64,000 nt of DNA from Limnohabitans sp. 15K (GCF_002778285.1 NZ_NESM01000005.1:62001-126000); one strand, 5' to 3'. Counted from the first letter of the stretch, positions 15,361-24,816 are shown. Numbers and translations: made by a program. Notes: generated by a model not told the origin, from the letters alone.

Positions 15361-17649
15361 TCAAGAGGTTGAAGGTTGGGTTGTTGCGTCGCTGCCGTCA
15401 TCGTTGTCGATGGCGCGCATCAGGTTGTCAGGGGTGAAAGGCATGCTGCGCACGCGCACACCGATGGCATCAAAAATGGCGTTGGCAATGGCCGCGCAAG
15501 TCGGGCCGGAACTGCATTCGCCAGCGCCCAGCGAGGCGTGGTCTGCACCGGGCATCAAGGCCACAGACACCTCGGGCATGTCGCTGAATTTCAAAATCGG
15601 GTAGCGGGTCCAGTCGTTGGAGGTGATGCCTTGTGGGCTCAGTTGCGCCGCTTCACACAGCGCCCAACTGGCCGCTTGCAAGGCACCGCCTTCAAGTTGG
15701 TTGATGGCCCCATCGGCGTCCACCACATGGCCCAAATCTGCCACCATCCAGAGTTTGTGTAGCTTCACTTTTTCGGCCACCACCAACTCGACCACCACCG
15801 CGCAAAACGCGCCGGTATTTTTGTACCGCGCATAGGCCAAGCCACGCCCCCAGCCCTCCGGGGCGTTGTCGGGTTTTGCTTGGGCCCAGCCCGCCATGTC
15901 GGCCGCTTTTTGCAGCACCGCTGCGGCACGTGCGTGGTCTGGGCCGCTCAGATGCGCCAGCCGGAACGCCAGCGGGTCTTGCGACTGCTGGTGGGCCAAC
16001 TCGTCCATGACCGACTCGGCGGCCAATACGTTGACAGGCGCGCCCAAGGCCCGCATGGCCGAGACGCGAAAGGGCATGTTCAGCACGCGGTGGTTGACGA
16101 CTTTCAACGACGGGATGTCGTAAGGGGGTTGGGCGTTGCGCTCGGAGCCGCCACCGACTGCCATCGCGGCATTCACGGCCAGTGTCACGGGTGATGGGTC
16201 TGCGGTTTGCCAGGCACCCAGCAAAGCGGGTGTTTGGCCCCGGCCGGGTCGCGTGCCGTGGCCGTGGCCCCAAACGGTTTGTGTCCATTCGCGCAACAGC
16301 CCGTCCGCGCCCAAGCCTGCTTCCACCCGCACCACCATGGCCGGGGCCAAAGGCGCGTGACCCAGCTCGGCTTGGCGGGTCCACTGCACTCGCACGGGTC
16401 TGCCGGGCACCTGTGTGGCCAGCCAAGCGGCATCCCAGGCCACATCGTCGGCACCGTTGTGGCCGTAGCAGCCTGCACCCTCCACATGCGAGACGTGGAC
16501 CTGTTCGGCAGGCAAACTCAAGGCCAAGGCCAAATCACGCCGGAGGTTGTAAATGCCTTGGCTGTGGGTCCAGACCTCTAAATTCGGGTCAGATGGACCA
16601 TCGGTCCATTGCGCCAAAGCACAGCACAAACCAATCGAGGCGTGCTGCACAAAGGGCCGTTGGAATTCGGCCAGCACCCGCGGGTGTTGGCTGCAGTCCT
16701 TATTCCCGTCCTCATACCCGTCCGCATCCGCTTGGGGTGAGGTGTCCACCACCACCGTGGTGTTCAAATTTTGTTTTTTCAGCCAGCCCGCCAAGTCGAG
16801 CGGGTCTGGCACTTGCGCATCGCAGCGCCAAAACTGACCCTGCGCTGCGCCCTCTTCGACGGTTTGAGCGATGGTGCCCAAGACACGCTCGGTCTCGGTC
16901 AGGACGCCCAGCAACAAACCGCTGCGGATGACGTGCAGCACGCCTGCGGTGGCCTGCAAGCGGCTGGCCAAGCCTTGCATCTCGTGCTCGATCACTTCGG
17001 CGCTGAGGGTGCCCGGGCGAAACACCATGCCGTGGCACATGGGGTGCGACACCCCCGGCATCACGCGGTCATGGATGTATTCAAACTCGCCAAATACTTT
17101 GGCCGCCACATCGGGGCGAACAGGGCGGTGAAAGGGGTCAGGCGCGGCCTCGCCGTTCAGGTCCAGCGCGGCATGCGCAGCCTGCGCATGCCAAGGCTCA
17201 ATTGGACAGTCCCACATGGAAGGGCTTGACAGTTCTGCGTAAGAGGCCCGGGGCATGGGGTTGGAAGCGTCATTCACACCCTGGCTGGTCACAAAAAATT
17301 GTCCGTCCTGGCAGCGTACTTCTGACGGCGTCACACCTAAGCGCTCGGCCATGTCATGCCGGCAGGCTTCGCGCCAATGCGCGGCCGCACAGCGCAAGGC
17401 TGAGCCCGAATGCTGCACCGACAAACTGCCCGAGGTCACGGCTTCGTCGGGGCTGAGTTGGGTGCTGGCGGGCACCATGTCGATTTGCTCAGGCGCTAGC
17501 CTCAATTCTTCGGCCACGATCAGCCTCAGCGCATGCGATATGCCTTGGCCTAAATCCACCTTGCCCGAAAACGCCTGCACGCGTCCGTCTGGCCCCAAGG
17601 CCAGCCATTGGCGCAGCAGCGGCTGGGCTTTGAGGGATTCGGGGGTCAT
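15361..17649 (-). CDS. Molybdopterin-binding subunit of a two-component hydroxylase (IorB/NicB type)
   Basis: A 762-residue large subunit of the xanthine-oxidase family. It shows the GKVDLGQGISHALRLIVAEEL start, the MPT-binding region and the catalytic glutamate in GAGECSSGPTCAAIANAIFDAIG near the C-terminus. Family members insert water-derived oxygen into N-heterocycles or aldehydes. Together with the overlapping 2Fe-2S subunit gene it makes a two-subunit enzyme with no FAD subunit, like isoquinoline 1-oxidoreductase or nicotinate dehydrogenase. Those usually pass electrons to a cytochrome or other acceptor, and none is encoded nearby. The start overlaps the small-subunit stop. Confidence 0.9.
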   Translation of the reverse strand: MTPESLKAQPLLRQWLALGPDGRVQAFSGKVDLGQGISHALRLIVAEELRLAPEQIDMVPASTQLSPDEAVTSGSLSVQHSGSALRCAAAHWREACRHDMAERLGVTPSEVRCQDGQFFVTSQGVNDASNPMPRASYAELSSPSMWDCPIEPWHAQAAHAALDLNGEAAPDPFHRPVRPDVAAKVFGEFEYIHDRVMPGVSHPMCHGMVFRPGTLSAEVIEHEMQGLASRLQATAGVLHVIRSGLLLGVLTETERVLGTIAQTVEEGAAQGQFWRCDAQVPDPLDLAGWLKKQNLNTTVVVDTSPQADADGYEDGNKDCSQHPRVLAEFQRPFVQHASIGLCCALAQWTDGPSDPNLEVWTHSQGIYNLRRDLALALSLPAEQVHVSHVEGAGCYGHNGADDVAWDAAWLATQVPGRPVRVQWTRQAELGHAPLAPAMVVRVEAGLGADGLLREWTQTVWGHGHGTRPGRGQTPALLGAWQTADPSPVTLAVNAAMAVGGGSERNAQPPYDIPSLKVVNHRVLNMPFRVSAMRALGAPVNVLAAESVMDELAHQQSQDPLAFRLAHLSGPDHARAAAVLQKAADMAGWAQAKPDNAPEGWGRGLAYARYKNTGAFCAVVVELVVAEKVKLHKLWMVADLGHVVDADGAINQLEGGALQAASWALCEAAQLSPQGITSNDWTRYPILKFSDMPEVSVALMPGADHASLGAGECSSGPTCAAIANAIFDAIGVRVRSMPFTPDNLMRAIDNDDGSDATTQPSTS

Positions 17650-18119
17650 GGCGCTGCCAGCCGTACGGCGGCTTTTTCAATCGCGCGCACCACCCGGTTG
17701 TGCGCCCCGCAGCGGCACAAATGCCCGTCGATGGCTTGCACAATGTCCGCCCGCGAGGGCTGAGGCTGTCTTTGCAACAAGGCCGCCGCCGACATCAAAA
17801 TGCCGCTGGTGCAAAAGCCGCACTGCATGGCTTGTTCTTCGATGAAGGCGGTTTGTAAGGCATGCGGTGCGGACCGATTGCCCAGGCCCTCCACCGTGGT
17901 CACGGTTTTGCCTTCGATGGCCCACAAAGGCGTTTCGCAAGCGGCCACGGCGTGTCCGTCCAGCATGACGCGGCAGGCCCCGCACTGGCCTTGCCCACAT
18001 CCCATGCGTGTGGCTTTGAGCTGCAGCGTGTTGCGCAAAAGGTCCAGCAAGGTTTTCCCGCTGTCATTTGGCACGGACACGCTTTGTCCGTTCAACCGAA
18101 ACGCCACTGTCTGGCTCAT
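17646..18119 (-). CDS. 2Fe-2S subunit of the molybdenum hydroxylase (IorA/NicA type)
   Basis: A 157-residue small subunit. The plant-ferredoxin-like N-terminal cluster motif is CGQGQCGACRVMLDG, and the C-terminal helical cluster motif is CGFCTSGI with LCRCGAHNRVVRAI. All eight expected cysteines are visible. It transfers electrons from the Mo site encoded next to it; the coding regions overlap by 4 bases, so the subunits are probably made in equal amounts. The gene follows two Bug-receptor genes in the same direction. Confidence 0.93.
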   Translation of the reverse strand: MSQTVAFRLNGQSVSVPNDSGKTLLDLLRNTLQLKATRMGCGQGQCGACRVMLDGHAVAACETPLWAIEGKTVTTVEGLGNRSAPHALQTAFIEEQAMQCGFCTSGILMSAAALLQRQPQPSRADIVQAIDGHLCRCGAHNRVVRAIEKAAVRLAAP

Positions 18120-18144
18120 TCGTTCATCCGCTGTGAGTCCGGTA

Positions 18145-19113
18145 TCAGTCAGGCTTGGCGCCCGAGACCTTCACGATGTTGGTCCACTTGGCGATGTCGG
18201 CGTTCAGGTATTGTTCAAACTCGGACACGCTCATCGACATCGGCACCGCACCTTGTTTGGCCCAAGCGGCTTTCACCTCGGGGTTATTCACAATTTTGCG
18301 CACTTCGGCGTTGAGTTTGTTCACCACATCGGCGGGTGTGCCTTTGGGGGCCATCAGGCCCAGCCAGATGGTGGCTTCAAACTTGGGCACCGTTTCGGAG
18401 ACGGTGGGCAGGTCTTGCAGGTTGGTCGAGCGGGCTAAGCCCGTGCCTGCCAAGGCGCGCACTTTGTTGTCGCGTGACATGGCCGCCATGGTGGTTTCTG
18501 CGTCAAACATCAAGTCCACCTGTCCCCCAACGATGTCGGTGCGTGCGCCCGAGCTGCCTTTGTAGGGCACATGAACCATGTCGACACCCGCCATGAACTT
18601 GAACAATTCACCGGCCATGTGGTACGGCGTGCCGTTGCCCGAGGAGGCGTAGTTCAGCTTGCCGGGTTTGGATTTGGCCAAGGCCACCAGCTCACCCACG
18701 GTCTTGACCGGCACCGAGGGGTGCACCACCAACAGCAAGTTGGAGTAATTGACCGGGGCGATGCCCACAAAGTCTTTCATCAAGGCGAAGGGCTTGTTGG
18801 GGACGAGCGACTCGTTGACCGTTTGCGTGTTCGACATCATGAGCAAGGTGTAGCCGTCAGCAGGTGATTTGGCTGCAAAGTCGGTGCCGATGATGGAGCC
18901 TGCACCGGGTTTGTTGTCGATCACAAACGATTGCTTGAGCTCTTCACCCAAGCGCTGCGCCATGAAGCGTGCGTAGTTGTCGGCAGGGCCGCCTGCGGCA
19001 AAAGGCACCACGATTTTCACGGGACGGTTGGGGTAGCTTTGGGCTTGGGCCAGGCCACAAGCCAGTGCCAAAGTCAAAGCGGTGAATTTCAGGGTTTGGC
19101 TCAAGTTCAGCAT
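18145..19113 (-). CDS. Bug-family tripartite tricarboxylate receptor (first)
   Basis: A 322-residue periplasmic binding protein: signal peptide ending LACGLAQAQ, then SYPNRPVKIVVPFAAGGPADNYARFMAQRL, the Bug signature. GAGSIIGTDFAAKSPADGYTLLMMSNT and NYASSGNGTPYHMAGELF form the ligand site. Such receptors bind carboxylates or aromatic acids, often without a nearby permease, as here. The ATG at 19113 is preceded by GGAGA. It lies between another Bug receptor and the molybdenum hydroxylase, suggesting that it captures the hydroxylase substrate or a precursor. Confidence 0.9.
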   Translation of the reverse strand: MLNLSQTLKFTALTLALACGLAQAQSYPNRPVKIVVPFAAGGPADNYARFMAQRLGEELKQSFVIDNKPGAGSIIGTDFAAKSPADGYTLLMMSNTQTVNESLVPNKPFALMKDFVGIAPVNYSNLLLVVHPSVPVKTVGELVALAKSKPGKLNYASSGNGTPYHMAGELFKFMAGVDMVHVPYKGSSGARTDIVGGQVDLMFDAETTMAAMSRDNKVRALAGTGLARSTNLQDLPTVSETVPKFEATIWLGLMAPKGTPADVVNKLNAEVRKIVNNPEVKAAWAKQGAVPMSMSVSEFEQYLNADIAKWTNIVKVSGAKPD

Positions 19114-19184
19114 GTCGTGTCTCCGATGGGTTGAAAGAGGGTTGATGCAAGTGCCGTGTGGGTGGATTCGTTGACCTCTTCGGG

Positions 19185-20159
19185 TCAATCGACCTTGCCG
19201 ATGCGGGTGACGAGGGCGCTCATGGCTTTGGCATCGCTTTGCACGAAACGGTCAAAGTCGGCAGCGTCTTGGTACATGAATGAGGTGCCCGAGGCCGTCA
19301 AAGCCGCCACGGCACGGGGGTCTTGGGCGGCAAATTTGGCCGCTTGACGCAAGCTGTCGACCACGGCAGCCGGTGTGTCGGCCGGCACAAACAGGCCCGA
19401 CCATTGGGAGTACTGGATGGGCACCCCAAGCTCTTTGAAGCTGGGCACCTCGGGCATGCTGGCCAAGCGGCCCTCACCCCAATGCGCCAAGGCGCGCAGA
19501 CGGCCCGAGGCGATTTGTTGCTTCACACTGGCAGGTCCGGTGGACAAAGCTTCGATCTGGCCGCTGAGCAAAGCCAAGACCGCAGGCCCCGCGCCTGTGT
19601 AAGGCACATGCAGCATGAAGGTTGATGTGGCCGCTTTGAGTTGCTCCATGGGCACATGCATGGTGCCGTAGTTGCCCGACGAGCCAAAGGAAATCTTTCC
19701 GGGGTTGGACTTCACGTAGGCCATGAACTCGGCGTAGGTTTTCCAGGGGCTTTCGCTGCGCACCACCAACACGGTGGGGTCGGCGGTGAAACGGGCAATC
19801 GGTTTGAGTTGATTGACCTGAAACATGGGCGCGCGCTGCAAGATTTTGTCCGCTTCGGGCAAGACCACCAGTGAAGACAGCGACATCAACACCGTGTAGC
19901 CATCGGCCTTGGACTTGGCCACTTGCGCCATGCCAATGCCGCCACCTGCGCCGCCTTTGTTCTCGACCACGATGCTTTGCTTGAGGTGGCGGGACATGGC
20001 TTCGGCCACCGGACGCCCCACCGTGTCGGCCACTCCGCCCGGCGGAAAGGGCACCACCATGGTGATGGGTTTGGTGGGGTAACTTTGTGCCCCAGCGCTC
20101 AGACCCGCGCAGGCCAGCACGGTGCACAAGGCGATTCGGAACAGCGAACGTTTTTTCAT
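19185..20159 (-). CDS. Bug-family tripartite tricarboxylate receptor (second)
   Basis: A 324-residue paralogue of the neighbouring receptor: signal peptide MKKRSLFRIALCTVLACAGLSAGAQ, then SYPTKPITMVVPFPPGGVADTVGRPVAEAM, ENKGGAGGGIGMAQVAKSKADGYTVLMS and SFGSSGNYGTMHVPMEQLK. The two differ widely outside the signature segments, so this is not a recent duplication. The upstream FAH hydrolase gene ends 57 bases before its start, so it is probably in the same transcript. Confidence 0.9.
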   Translation of the reverse strand: MKKRSLFRIALCTVLACAGLSAGAQSYPTKPITMVVPFPPGGVADTVGRPVAEAMSRHLKQSIVVENKGGAGGGIGMAQVAKSKADGYTVLMSLSSLVVLPEADKILQRAPMFQVNQLKPIARFTADPTVLVVRSESPWKTYAEFMAYVKSNPGKISFGSSGNYGTMHVPMEQLKAATSTFMLHVPYTGAGPAVLALLSGQIEALSTGPASVKQQIASGRLRALAHWGEGRLASMPEVPSFKELGVPIQYSQWSGLFVPADTPAAVVDSLRQAAKFAAQDPRAVAALTASGTSFMYQDAADFDRFVQSDAKAMSALVTRIGKVD

Positions 20160-20216
20160 GACTTGTCTCTTCTTGTGGCGCAGGTCAGGGTCAGGCCCTG
20201 CCTGCTTTGTCGGGGG

Positions 20217-21089
20217 TCAAACGAAGCGGTTTTCGATCTGGCCCACGCCGTCAATTTCGACGCGGATCACATCGCCTTTGGCGATGTAGCGGGGTGGGTT
20301 CAGGCCCATGCCCACGCCAGCAGGTGTGCCCGTGGCGATGATGTCGCCAGGGTAGAGCGTGATGCCACGCGAGATGGTTTCTATCAGGGTGGGGATGTCG
20401 AAAATCATGTTTTCAGTGGGGCCGTCTTGGCGCAGTTCGCCGTTGACCCAGCAGCGCACGCGTGTTTTGCGCCCGTCGATTTCGTCGGCTGTGACGATCC
20501 AGGGGCCCATGGGGCAAAAAGTGTCGAAGGACTTGCCCATGTCCCACTGCTGGTGGCGCATCTGCACATCGCGGGCGGTCACGTCGTTGACGACCGTGTA
20601 GCCAAACACATGCTTCATCGCGTCGGCTTGGCTGATGTTTTTGCCGCCTTGGCCAATGATGACGGCCAACTCGGCTTCGTAATCGATCTGGTCAGACACG
20701 GCTGCGCCGGGCAATTGCACGTCGTCTGTCGGACCGACCACGCATTCGGGCACCTTGGTGAACACAATGGGCCAAGCCTTGGTGTCGGTGTTGCTGTCCT
20801 TGAACACCGAGGCCTGCAGCTCTTTGGCGTGCGCATGGTAGTTGCGGCCGACGCACCAGACGTTGCGGCGGGGCACGGGCAGAGGCGATTCCAGCTTGAC
20901 CGACGACACCGCCAGTGCTGATCCGCTCAGGGCAGGCAAAGCAAGACCGGCCACCAGGGTGTCGATCAGCAGCTGTGCACCGTGGTGCGCTTGGGCTTCG
21001 GTCAGGTCAAAAGGGGTGACCTGCAGACCGTCGGCTGAGACCTGACCAACGTGGCGTTTTCCATTGTGGATAAAAGTGGCAATGCGCAA
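20217..21089 (-). CDS. Fumarylacetoacetate-hydrolase family protein
   Basis: A 290-residue FAH-fold enzyme (hydrolase or decarboxylase of 2-oxo acids). The metal-binding core reads VWCVGRNYHAHAKELQ, VQLPGAAVSDQIDYEAELAVIIGQGGKNIS, VFGYTVVNDVTARDVQ and PGDIIATGTPAGVGMGLNPP, with the E-x-E...D metal ligands present. The start is a TTG at 21089 with AGGAG 6 bases upstream; the conserved N-terminus RIATFIHNGKRHVG begins right after it and no better ATG exists. It heads the operon containing two Bug receptors and the molybdenum hydroxylase, so it may act on a ring-opened product. Confidence 0.88.
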   Translation of the reverse strand: MRIATFIHNGKRHVGQVSADGLQVTPFDLTEAQAHHGAQLLIDTLVAGLALPALSGSALAVSSVKLESPLPVPRRNVWCVGRNYHAHAKELQASVFKDSNTDTKAWPIVFTKVPECVVGPTDDVQLPGAAVSDQIDYEAELAVIIGQGGKNISQADAMKHVFGYTVVNDVTARDVQMRHQQWDMGKSFDTFCPMGPWIVTADEIDGRKTRVRCWVNGELRQDGPTENMIFDIPTLIETISRGITLYPGDIIATGTPAGVGMGLNPPRYIAKGDVIRVEIDGVGQIENRFV

Positions 21090-21226
21090 AATATTCTCCT
21101 AAAGGCTGGGCGTCTGAGCGCCGCTTGGTATTGGAAATAGGGTGAATCAGCGAAGGCGAATGCTGACCCAGTGAGACCTGATTTTCACGGGTGAATTTAA
21201 CCCATTTTTGCCCGCTGGCTGCAGGC

Positions 21227-22735
21227 TCAAAAGCGTTCCAGTTCTGGGTGTTTGATGGCACCGGCCCGCACCAACATGCGGCCATACTCGGCGCAACGGT
21301 TGAGCGTCGGGATGACCTTGCCGGGATTCAGCAGGCCTTGTGGGTCAAAAGCGCGTTTGACGGCGAACATCTGCTCGTTTTCTTCGGGGCTGAACTGCAC
21401 GCACATGCTGTTGACCTTCTCAATGCCCACACCGTGCTCGCCTGTGACGGTGCCGCCCATGGCCACGCTGGTCTCCAGGATCTCGGCACCAAACAGCTCG
21501 CAGCGGCGCAGCTGGTCGGCATCGTTCGCATCGAACAGGATCAGCGGGTGCAGGTTGCCGTCGCCCGCGTGGAACACGTTCAGGCACTTGAGGGCGTATT
21601 TTTCTTCCATCTGTTGGATGGCTTGCAGGATGTCGGCCAGACGCTTGCGCGGGATGGTGGAATCCATGCACATGTAGTCCGGGCTGATGCGGCCAGACGC
21701 CGGGAAGGCGTTTTTGCGACCGCTCCAGAATTTCATGCGCTGCGCTTCGTCGCGGCTCACCGTGATGGCGGTGGCCCCGCAGCCGCGCAGCACATCGCTC
21801 ATGCGGCCGATTTCTTCTTCGACCTCTTCAGGCGTGCCGTCGCTCTCGCACAGCAAAATCGCCGCCGCGCTCAGGTCGTAGTCGGCGTGCACAAAGTCTT
21901 CGACGGCGGCGGTCATGGGGCCGTCCATCATCTCCAGGCCTGCCGGGATGATGCCTGCGGCAATCACCGCAGCCACAGCGTCACCGGCTTTGCGCACGTC
22001 GTCAAAGCTGGCCATGATGCAGCGCGCCAATTGGGGCTTGGGCACCAGCTTGACGGTGACTTCGGTGGTCACAGCCAGCATGCCTTCGCTGCCCACCAGC
22101 ACGGCCATCAGGTCGTAGCCTGAGGTGTCGAGCGCGTCACTGCCAAACTCGATCGGGTCACCCTCGATGGTGAAGCCTTTGACCTTGAGCACGTTGTGCA
22201 CCGTCAGGCCGTATTTGAGGCAGTGCACGCCCCCAGAGTTTTCGGCTACGTTGCCGCCAATCGTGCAGGCGATCTGGCTCGACGGGTCGGGGGCGTAGTA
22301 CAGGCCATAGGGTGCAGCCGCCTCGCTGATGGCCAGGTTGCGCACGCCGCACTGCACCACCGCCGTGCGGCTCACGGGGTCCACGGTTTTGATTTGGTTG
22401 AAGCGCGCCATCGACAGCGTCACGCCCATGCGGTGCGGCATGGCACCGCCTGAGAGGCCCGTGCCCGCGCCGCGTGCCACCACGGGCACTTGCAGCGTGT
22501 GGCAGGCACGCAGCACGGCTTGCACCTGCGCTTCGGTTTCGGGCAGTGCCACCACCAAAGGTCGCTCGCGGTAGGCGGTCAGGCCGTCACATTCGTAGGG
22601 CGTGGTGTCTTCGGGGGTGTAAAGAATGGCATCAGCCGGCAGCACCCGGCCCAAGGCTTGCACCACGGCGCGTTGGCGCTCGGCACGTTCGGTGGCGGTC
22701 AGTTGCTGTGTTTCGGCAGGGGTGTTGGCGCTCAT
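21227..22735 (-). CDS. FAD-linked 2-hydroxyacid dehydrogenase (GlcD / D-lactate dehydrogenase type)
   Basis: A 502-residue flavoenzyme of the FAD_binding_4 family. The PP-loop segment is VPVVARGAGTGLSGGAMPHRMGVTLSMARFNQI and the flavin-binding part is PDPSSQIACTIGGNVAENSGGVHCLKYGLT. The C-terminal half has the FAD-oxidase_C motifs FHAGDGNLHPLILFD and TGEHGVGIEKVNSM. It oxidises glycolate, D-lactate or a similar acid. The glcE and glcF partner genes are not next to it, so the substrate stays open. The ATG at 22735 was preferred to a TTG three codons earlier. Confidence 0.85.
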   Translation of the reverse strand: MSANTPAETQQLTATERAERQRAVVQALGRVLPADAILYTPEDTTPYECDGLTAYRERPLVVALPETEAQVQAVLRACHTLQVPVVARGAGTGLSGGAMPHRMGVTLSMARFNQIKTVDPVSRTAVVQCGVRNLAISEAAAPYGLYYAPDPSSQIACTIGGNVAENSGGVHCLKYGLTVHNVLKVKGFTIEGDPIEFGSDALDTSGYDLMAVLVGSEGMLAVTTEVTVKLVPKPQLARCIMASFDDVRKAGDAVAAVIAAGIIPAGLEMMDGPMTAAVEDFVHADYDLSAAAILLCESDGTPEEVEEEIGRMSDVLRGCGATAITVSRDEAQRMKFWSGRKNAFPASGRISPDYMCMDSTIPRKRLADILQAIQQMEEKYALKCLNVFHAGDGNLHPLILFDANDADQLRRCELFGAEILETSVAMGGTVTGEHGVGIEKVNSMCVQFSPEENEQMFAVKRAFDPQGLLNPGKVIPTLNRCAEYGRMLVRAGAIKHPELERF

Positions 22736-22820
22736 GGCATTCAAAACCTAAAAATGAAGGTTTGAATGTACGCCCAAGCGGGAGGCCGTGGGCTGAATAA
22801 TCTTTGATGGGCTTGTGAAA

Positions 22821-23696
22821 TCAGGCCAAAGCTTTTTTCAGCCAGTCGGCAAAAGTGGCGCATTCCCAGCGTTCCATGGTGCCGGTGCGCCAGCACAGGT
22901 AGTGGGCGTGTGGGCTGGGCACGCTGCGCTCGAACAACCTGACCAGTTGGCCGCTGTCGACCCAAGGAGCCCCCAGTTTGGAGCGAATCAGGGCGACGCC
23001 CAAGCCCTGGGCGGCTGCGTCGCACATCAGGCCGATGTCGTTGAAAGACGAGCCGTCCAAGGGCTCGGGCCAATCCAGGTCGTGCGCGGCAAACCAAGTG
23101 CGCCAGGGCTCCAGCGGGCTGCGCAGGAGGGCCACGCCTTGCAGGTCTTCCGCGCTGGCAAAGGGGCCGTTCTCTCGCAGCCAAGCGGGCGATGCCAAGG
23201 GGGTGACTTCGTCTTTGGCCAGACACACATGCTCTACATCTGAGTAGCGGCCGGTGCCAAAACGCACCGTCAGGTCGGCGTCTTCGGCCACAACGTCCAG
23301 CAGGGGAATGCTCACTTGCAAAGTGATGTCAATCTCGGGGTAAGCGTCCAAAAAGTGCTTGAGCCTCGGCATCAAGACCGAGCGCGCAAAAGTCGGGGTC
23401 ACTGCCAAGCGCAGTTTGCGCCGGCCCGGCGTGTTGCTGGCGCTGGGGAAGCGCTGCAGCGACACCAGGCCTTCGCGCACATGGGCCAAGTATTCGTTGC
23501 CTTCGGTGGTCAGGGAAAAATCGGCCCGGCCAAACAGCTTGGTGCCGATGATTTGCTCGAGTTGCTTGACCCGGTGGCTCACGGCGCTGGGCGTCACGCA
23601 CAACTCCTCGGCTGCTTGCGTGACGCTGCGCAAACGCGCCAAGGCCTCAAAGGTCAAGAGGCACTGGATGGGCGGGATGCGGGACGCGTTGGTCAT
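22821..23696 (-). CDS. LysR-family regulator, GcvA-like
   Basis: A 291-residue LTTR. The N-terminal winged helix is CLLTFEALARLRSVTQAAEELCVTPSAVSHRVKQLEQIIGTKLFGR and the effector domain starts at about residue 90 (RKLRLAVTPTFARSVLMPRL). The VSHRVKQLE recognition helix and WFAAHDLDWPEPLDGSSFNDIG segment resemble GcvA-like regulators. It lies upstream of the FAD-linked oxidase gene in the same direction with an 85-base gap, so it may control that gene, although LysR targets are more often divergent. Confidence 0.9.
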   Translation of the reverse strand: MTNASRIPPIQCLLTFEALARLRSVTQAAEELCVTPSAVSHRVKQLEQIIGTKLFGRADFSLTTEGNEYLAHVREGLVSLQRFPSASNTPGRRKLRLAVTPTFARSVLMPRLKHFLDAYPEIDITLQVSIPLLDVVAEDADLTVRFGTGRYSDVEHVCLAKDEVTPLASPAWLRENGPFASAEDLQGVALLRSPLEPWRTWFAAHDLDWPEPLDGSSFNDIGLMCDAAAQGLGVALIRSKLGAPWVDSGQLVRLFERSVPSPHAHYLCWRTGTMERWECATFADWLKKALA

Positions 23697-23715
23697 GTAT
23701 CAGTTGGGGGTAGGG

Positions 23716-23778
23716 CGAAAGATCTGTCTCGCAAAGTTTGATCGGTTGGGGACAGAGCTGAAGATCTGTCCCACAAAA
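23716..23778. repeat. REP-like imperfect direct repeat with a hairpin
   Basis: Two near copies of AAGATCTGTC followed by C-x-C-x-CAAA lie at about 23718-23735 and 23761-23778. The second overlaps a perfect inverted repeat GGGACAGA/TCTGTCCC (23749-23756 and 23765-23772). This looks like a REP element of the kind mobilised by RayT transposases. It sits between purU and the LysR gene. No transposase is near. Confidence 0.5.
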
Positions 23779-23782
23779 AAAT

Positions 23783-24631
23783 TCACTTAAAAATCACCGT
23801 CTTGTGGCCGTTGATCAGCACGCGGTGCTCGCTGTGCCATTTGACAGCGCGGGCCAGCACCTGACTTTCGGTGTCGCGGCCTTGGGCCGTGAGGTCTTCC
23901 ACGGTTTTGCTGTGGTCCACGCGTGCCACGTCTTGTTCGATGATCGGGCCTTCGTCCAGGTCGGCCGTCACATAGTGGGCGGTGGCCCCAATCAGTTTCA
24001 CGCCCCGGTCGTGCGCCTGGTAATAAGGCTTGGCGCCCTTGAAGCTGGGCAAAAAGCTGTGGTGGATGTTGATGGCGCGGCCGGCCAACTTGCGGCACAG
24101 GTCGTCGCTCAAAATTTGCATGTAACGGGCCAGCACCACCAGCTCGGCGCCTTCGGCCTGGATGATCTCGTACTGCTTGGCCTCCGCTTGCGCCTTGTTG
24201 TCTTTGGTCACCGGGATGTGGTGAAACGGCACGTTGTAGCTGGCGGCCAGTTGGTAGAACTCGCGGTGGTTGCTCACGATGGCGCGGATGTCGAGTGGCA
24301 GCAGGCCGCTCTTCCAGCGGAACAGCAGGTCGTTCAGGCAGTGGCCTTCTTTGCTGACCATGAGCACGGTTCGCATGGGCTGGGCGGTGGCGTGCAGGTC
24401 CCACTTCATGCTGAAGGTTTGGGCAAAAGCGGTCCATTGGGCATTCAGGCTGTCACCGTCCAATTGATCGCACGCAAACTGAACGCGCATGAAAAACAGG
24501 CCGGTGTCGTGGTCGCTGTACTGGGCCGCTTCTTCGATGTTGCCGCCCCGCTCCAGCAAAAAACCCGACACGGCATGCACGATGCCAGTGCGGTCAGGGC
24601 AAGAGAGGGTCAGGATGTAGGTCGTGGTCAT
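23783..24631 (-). CDS. purU: Formyltetrahydrofolate deformylase PurU
   Basis: A 282-residue enzyme that hydrolyses 10-formyl-THF to THF and formate, balancing the one-carbon pool for purine synthesis. The N-terminal ACT domain starts TYILTLSCPDRTGIVHAVSGFLLERGGNIEEAAQ. The catalytic formyltransferase-like domain has INIHHSFLPSFKGAKPYYQAHDRGVKLIGATAHYVTADLDEGPII, containing the His-Asp pair. The ATG at 24631 fits family length; another in-frame ATG at 24646 adds MLLEP only. The gene appears monocistronic. Confidence 0.94.
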   Translation of the reverse strand: MTTTYILTLSCPDRTGIVHAVSGFLLERGGNIEEAAQYSDHDTGLFFMRVQFACDQLDGDSLNAQWTAFAQTFSMKWDLHATAQPMRTVLMVSKEGHCLNDLLFRWKSGLLPLDIRAIVSNHREFYQLAASYNVPFHHIPVTKDNKAQAEAKQYEIIQAEGAELVVLARYMQILSDDLCRKLAGRAINIHHSFLPSFKGAKPYYQAHDRGVKLIGATAHYVTADLDEGPIIEQDVARVDHSKTVEDLTAQGRDTESQVLARAVKWHSEHRVLINGHKTVIFK

Positions 24632-24816
24632 GGGTTCAAGCAACATGGAAGGTCATCGACTGGGCAATGGCAGGGCGCTCGCCGTTGGCAGTCCTTTTAG
24701 TGAGTTCTATTGTAAAGACCCTCGTTTTTCTTTCGCTCGCCCTGTCGCCCTGGGGCAGCAGGCCGCCAAATTGCCCATTAAACTGAGCAAATCAAGAGAT
24801 TTCGAGGAGTTTTGCT

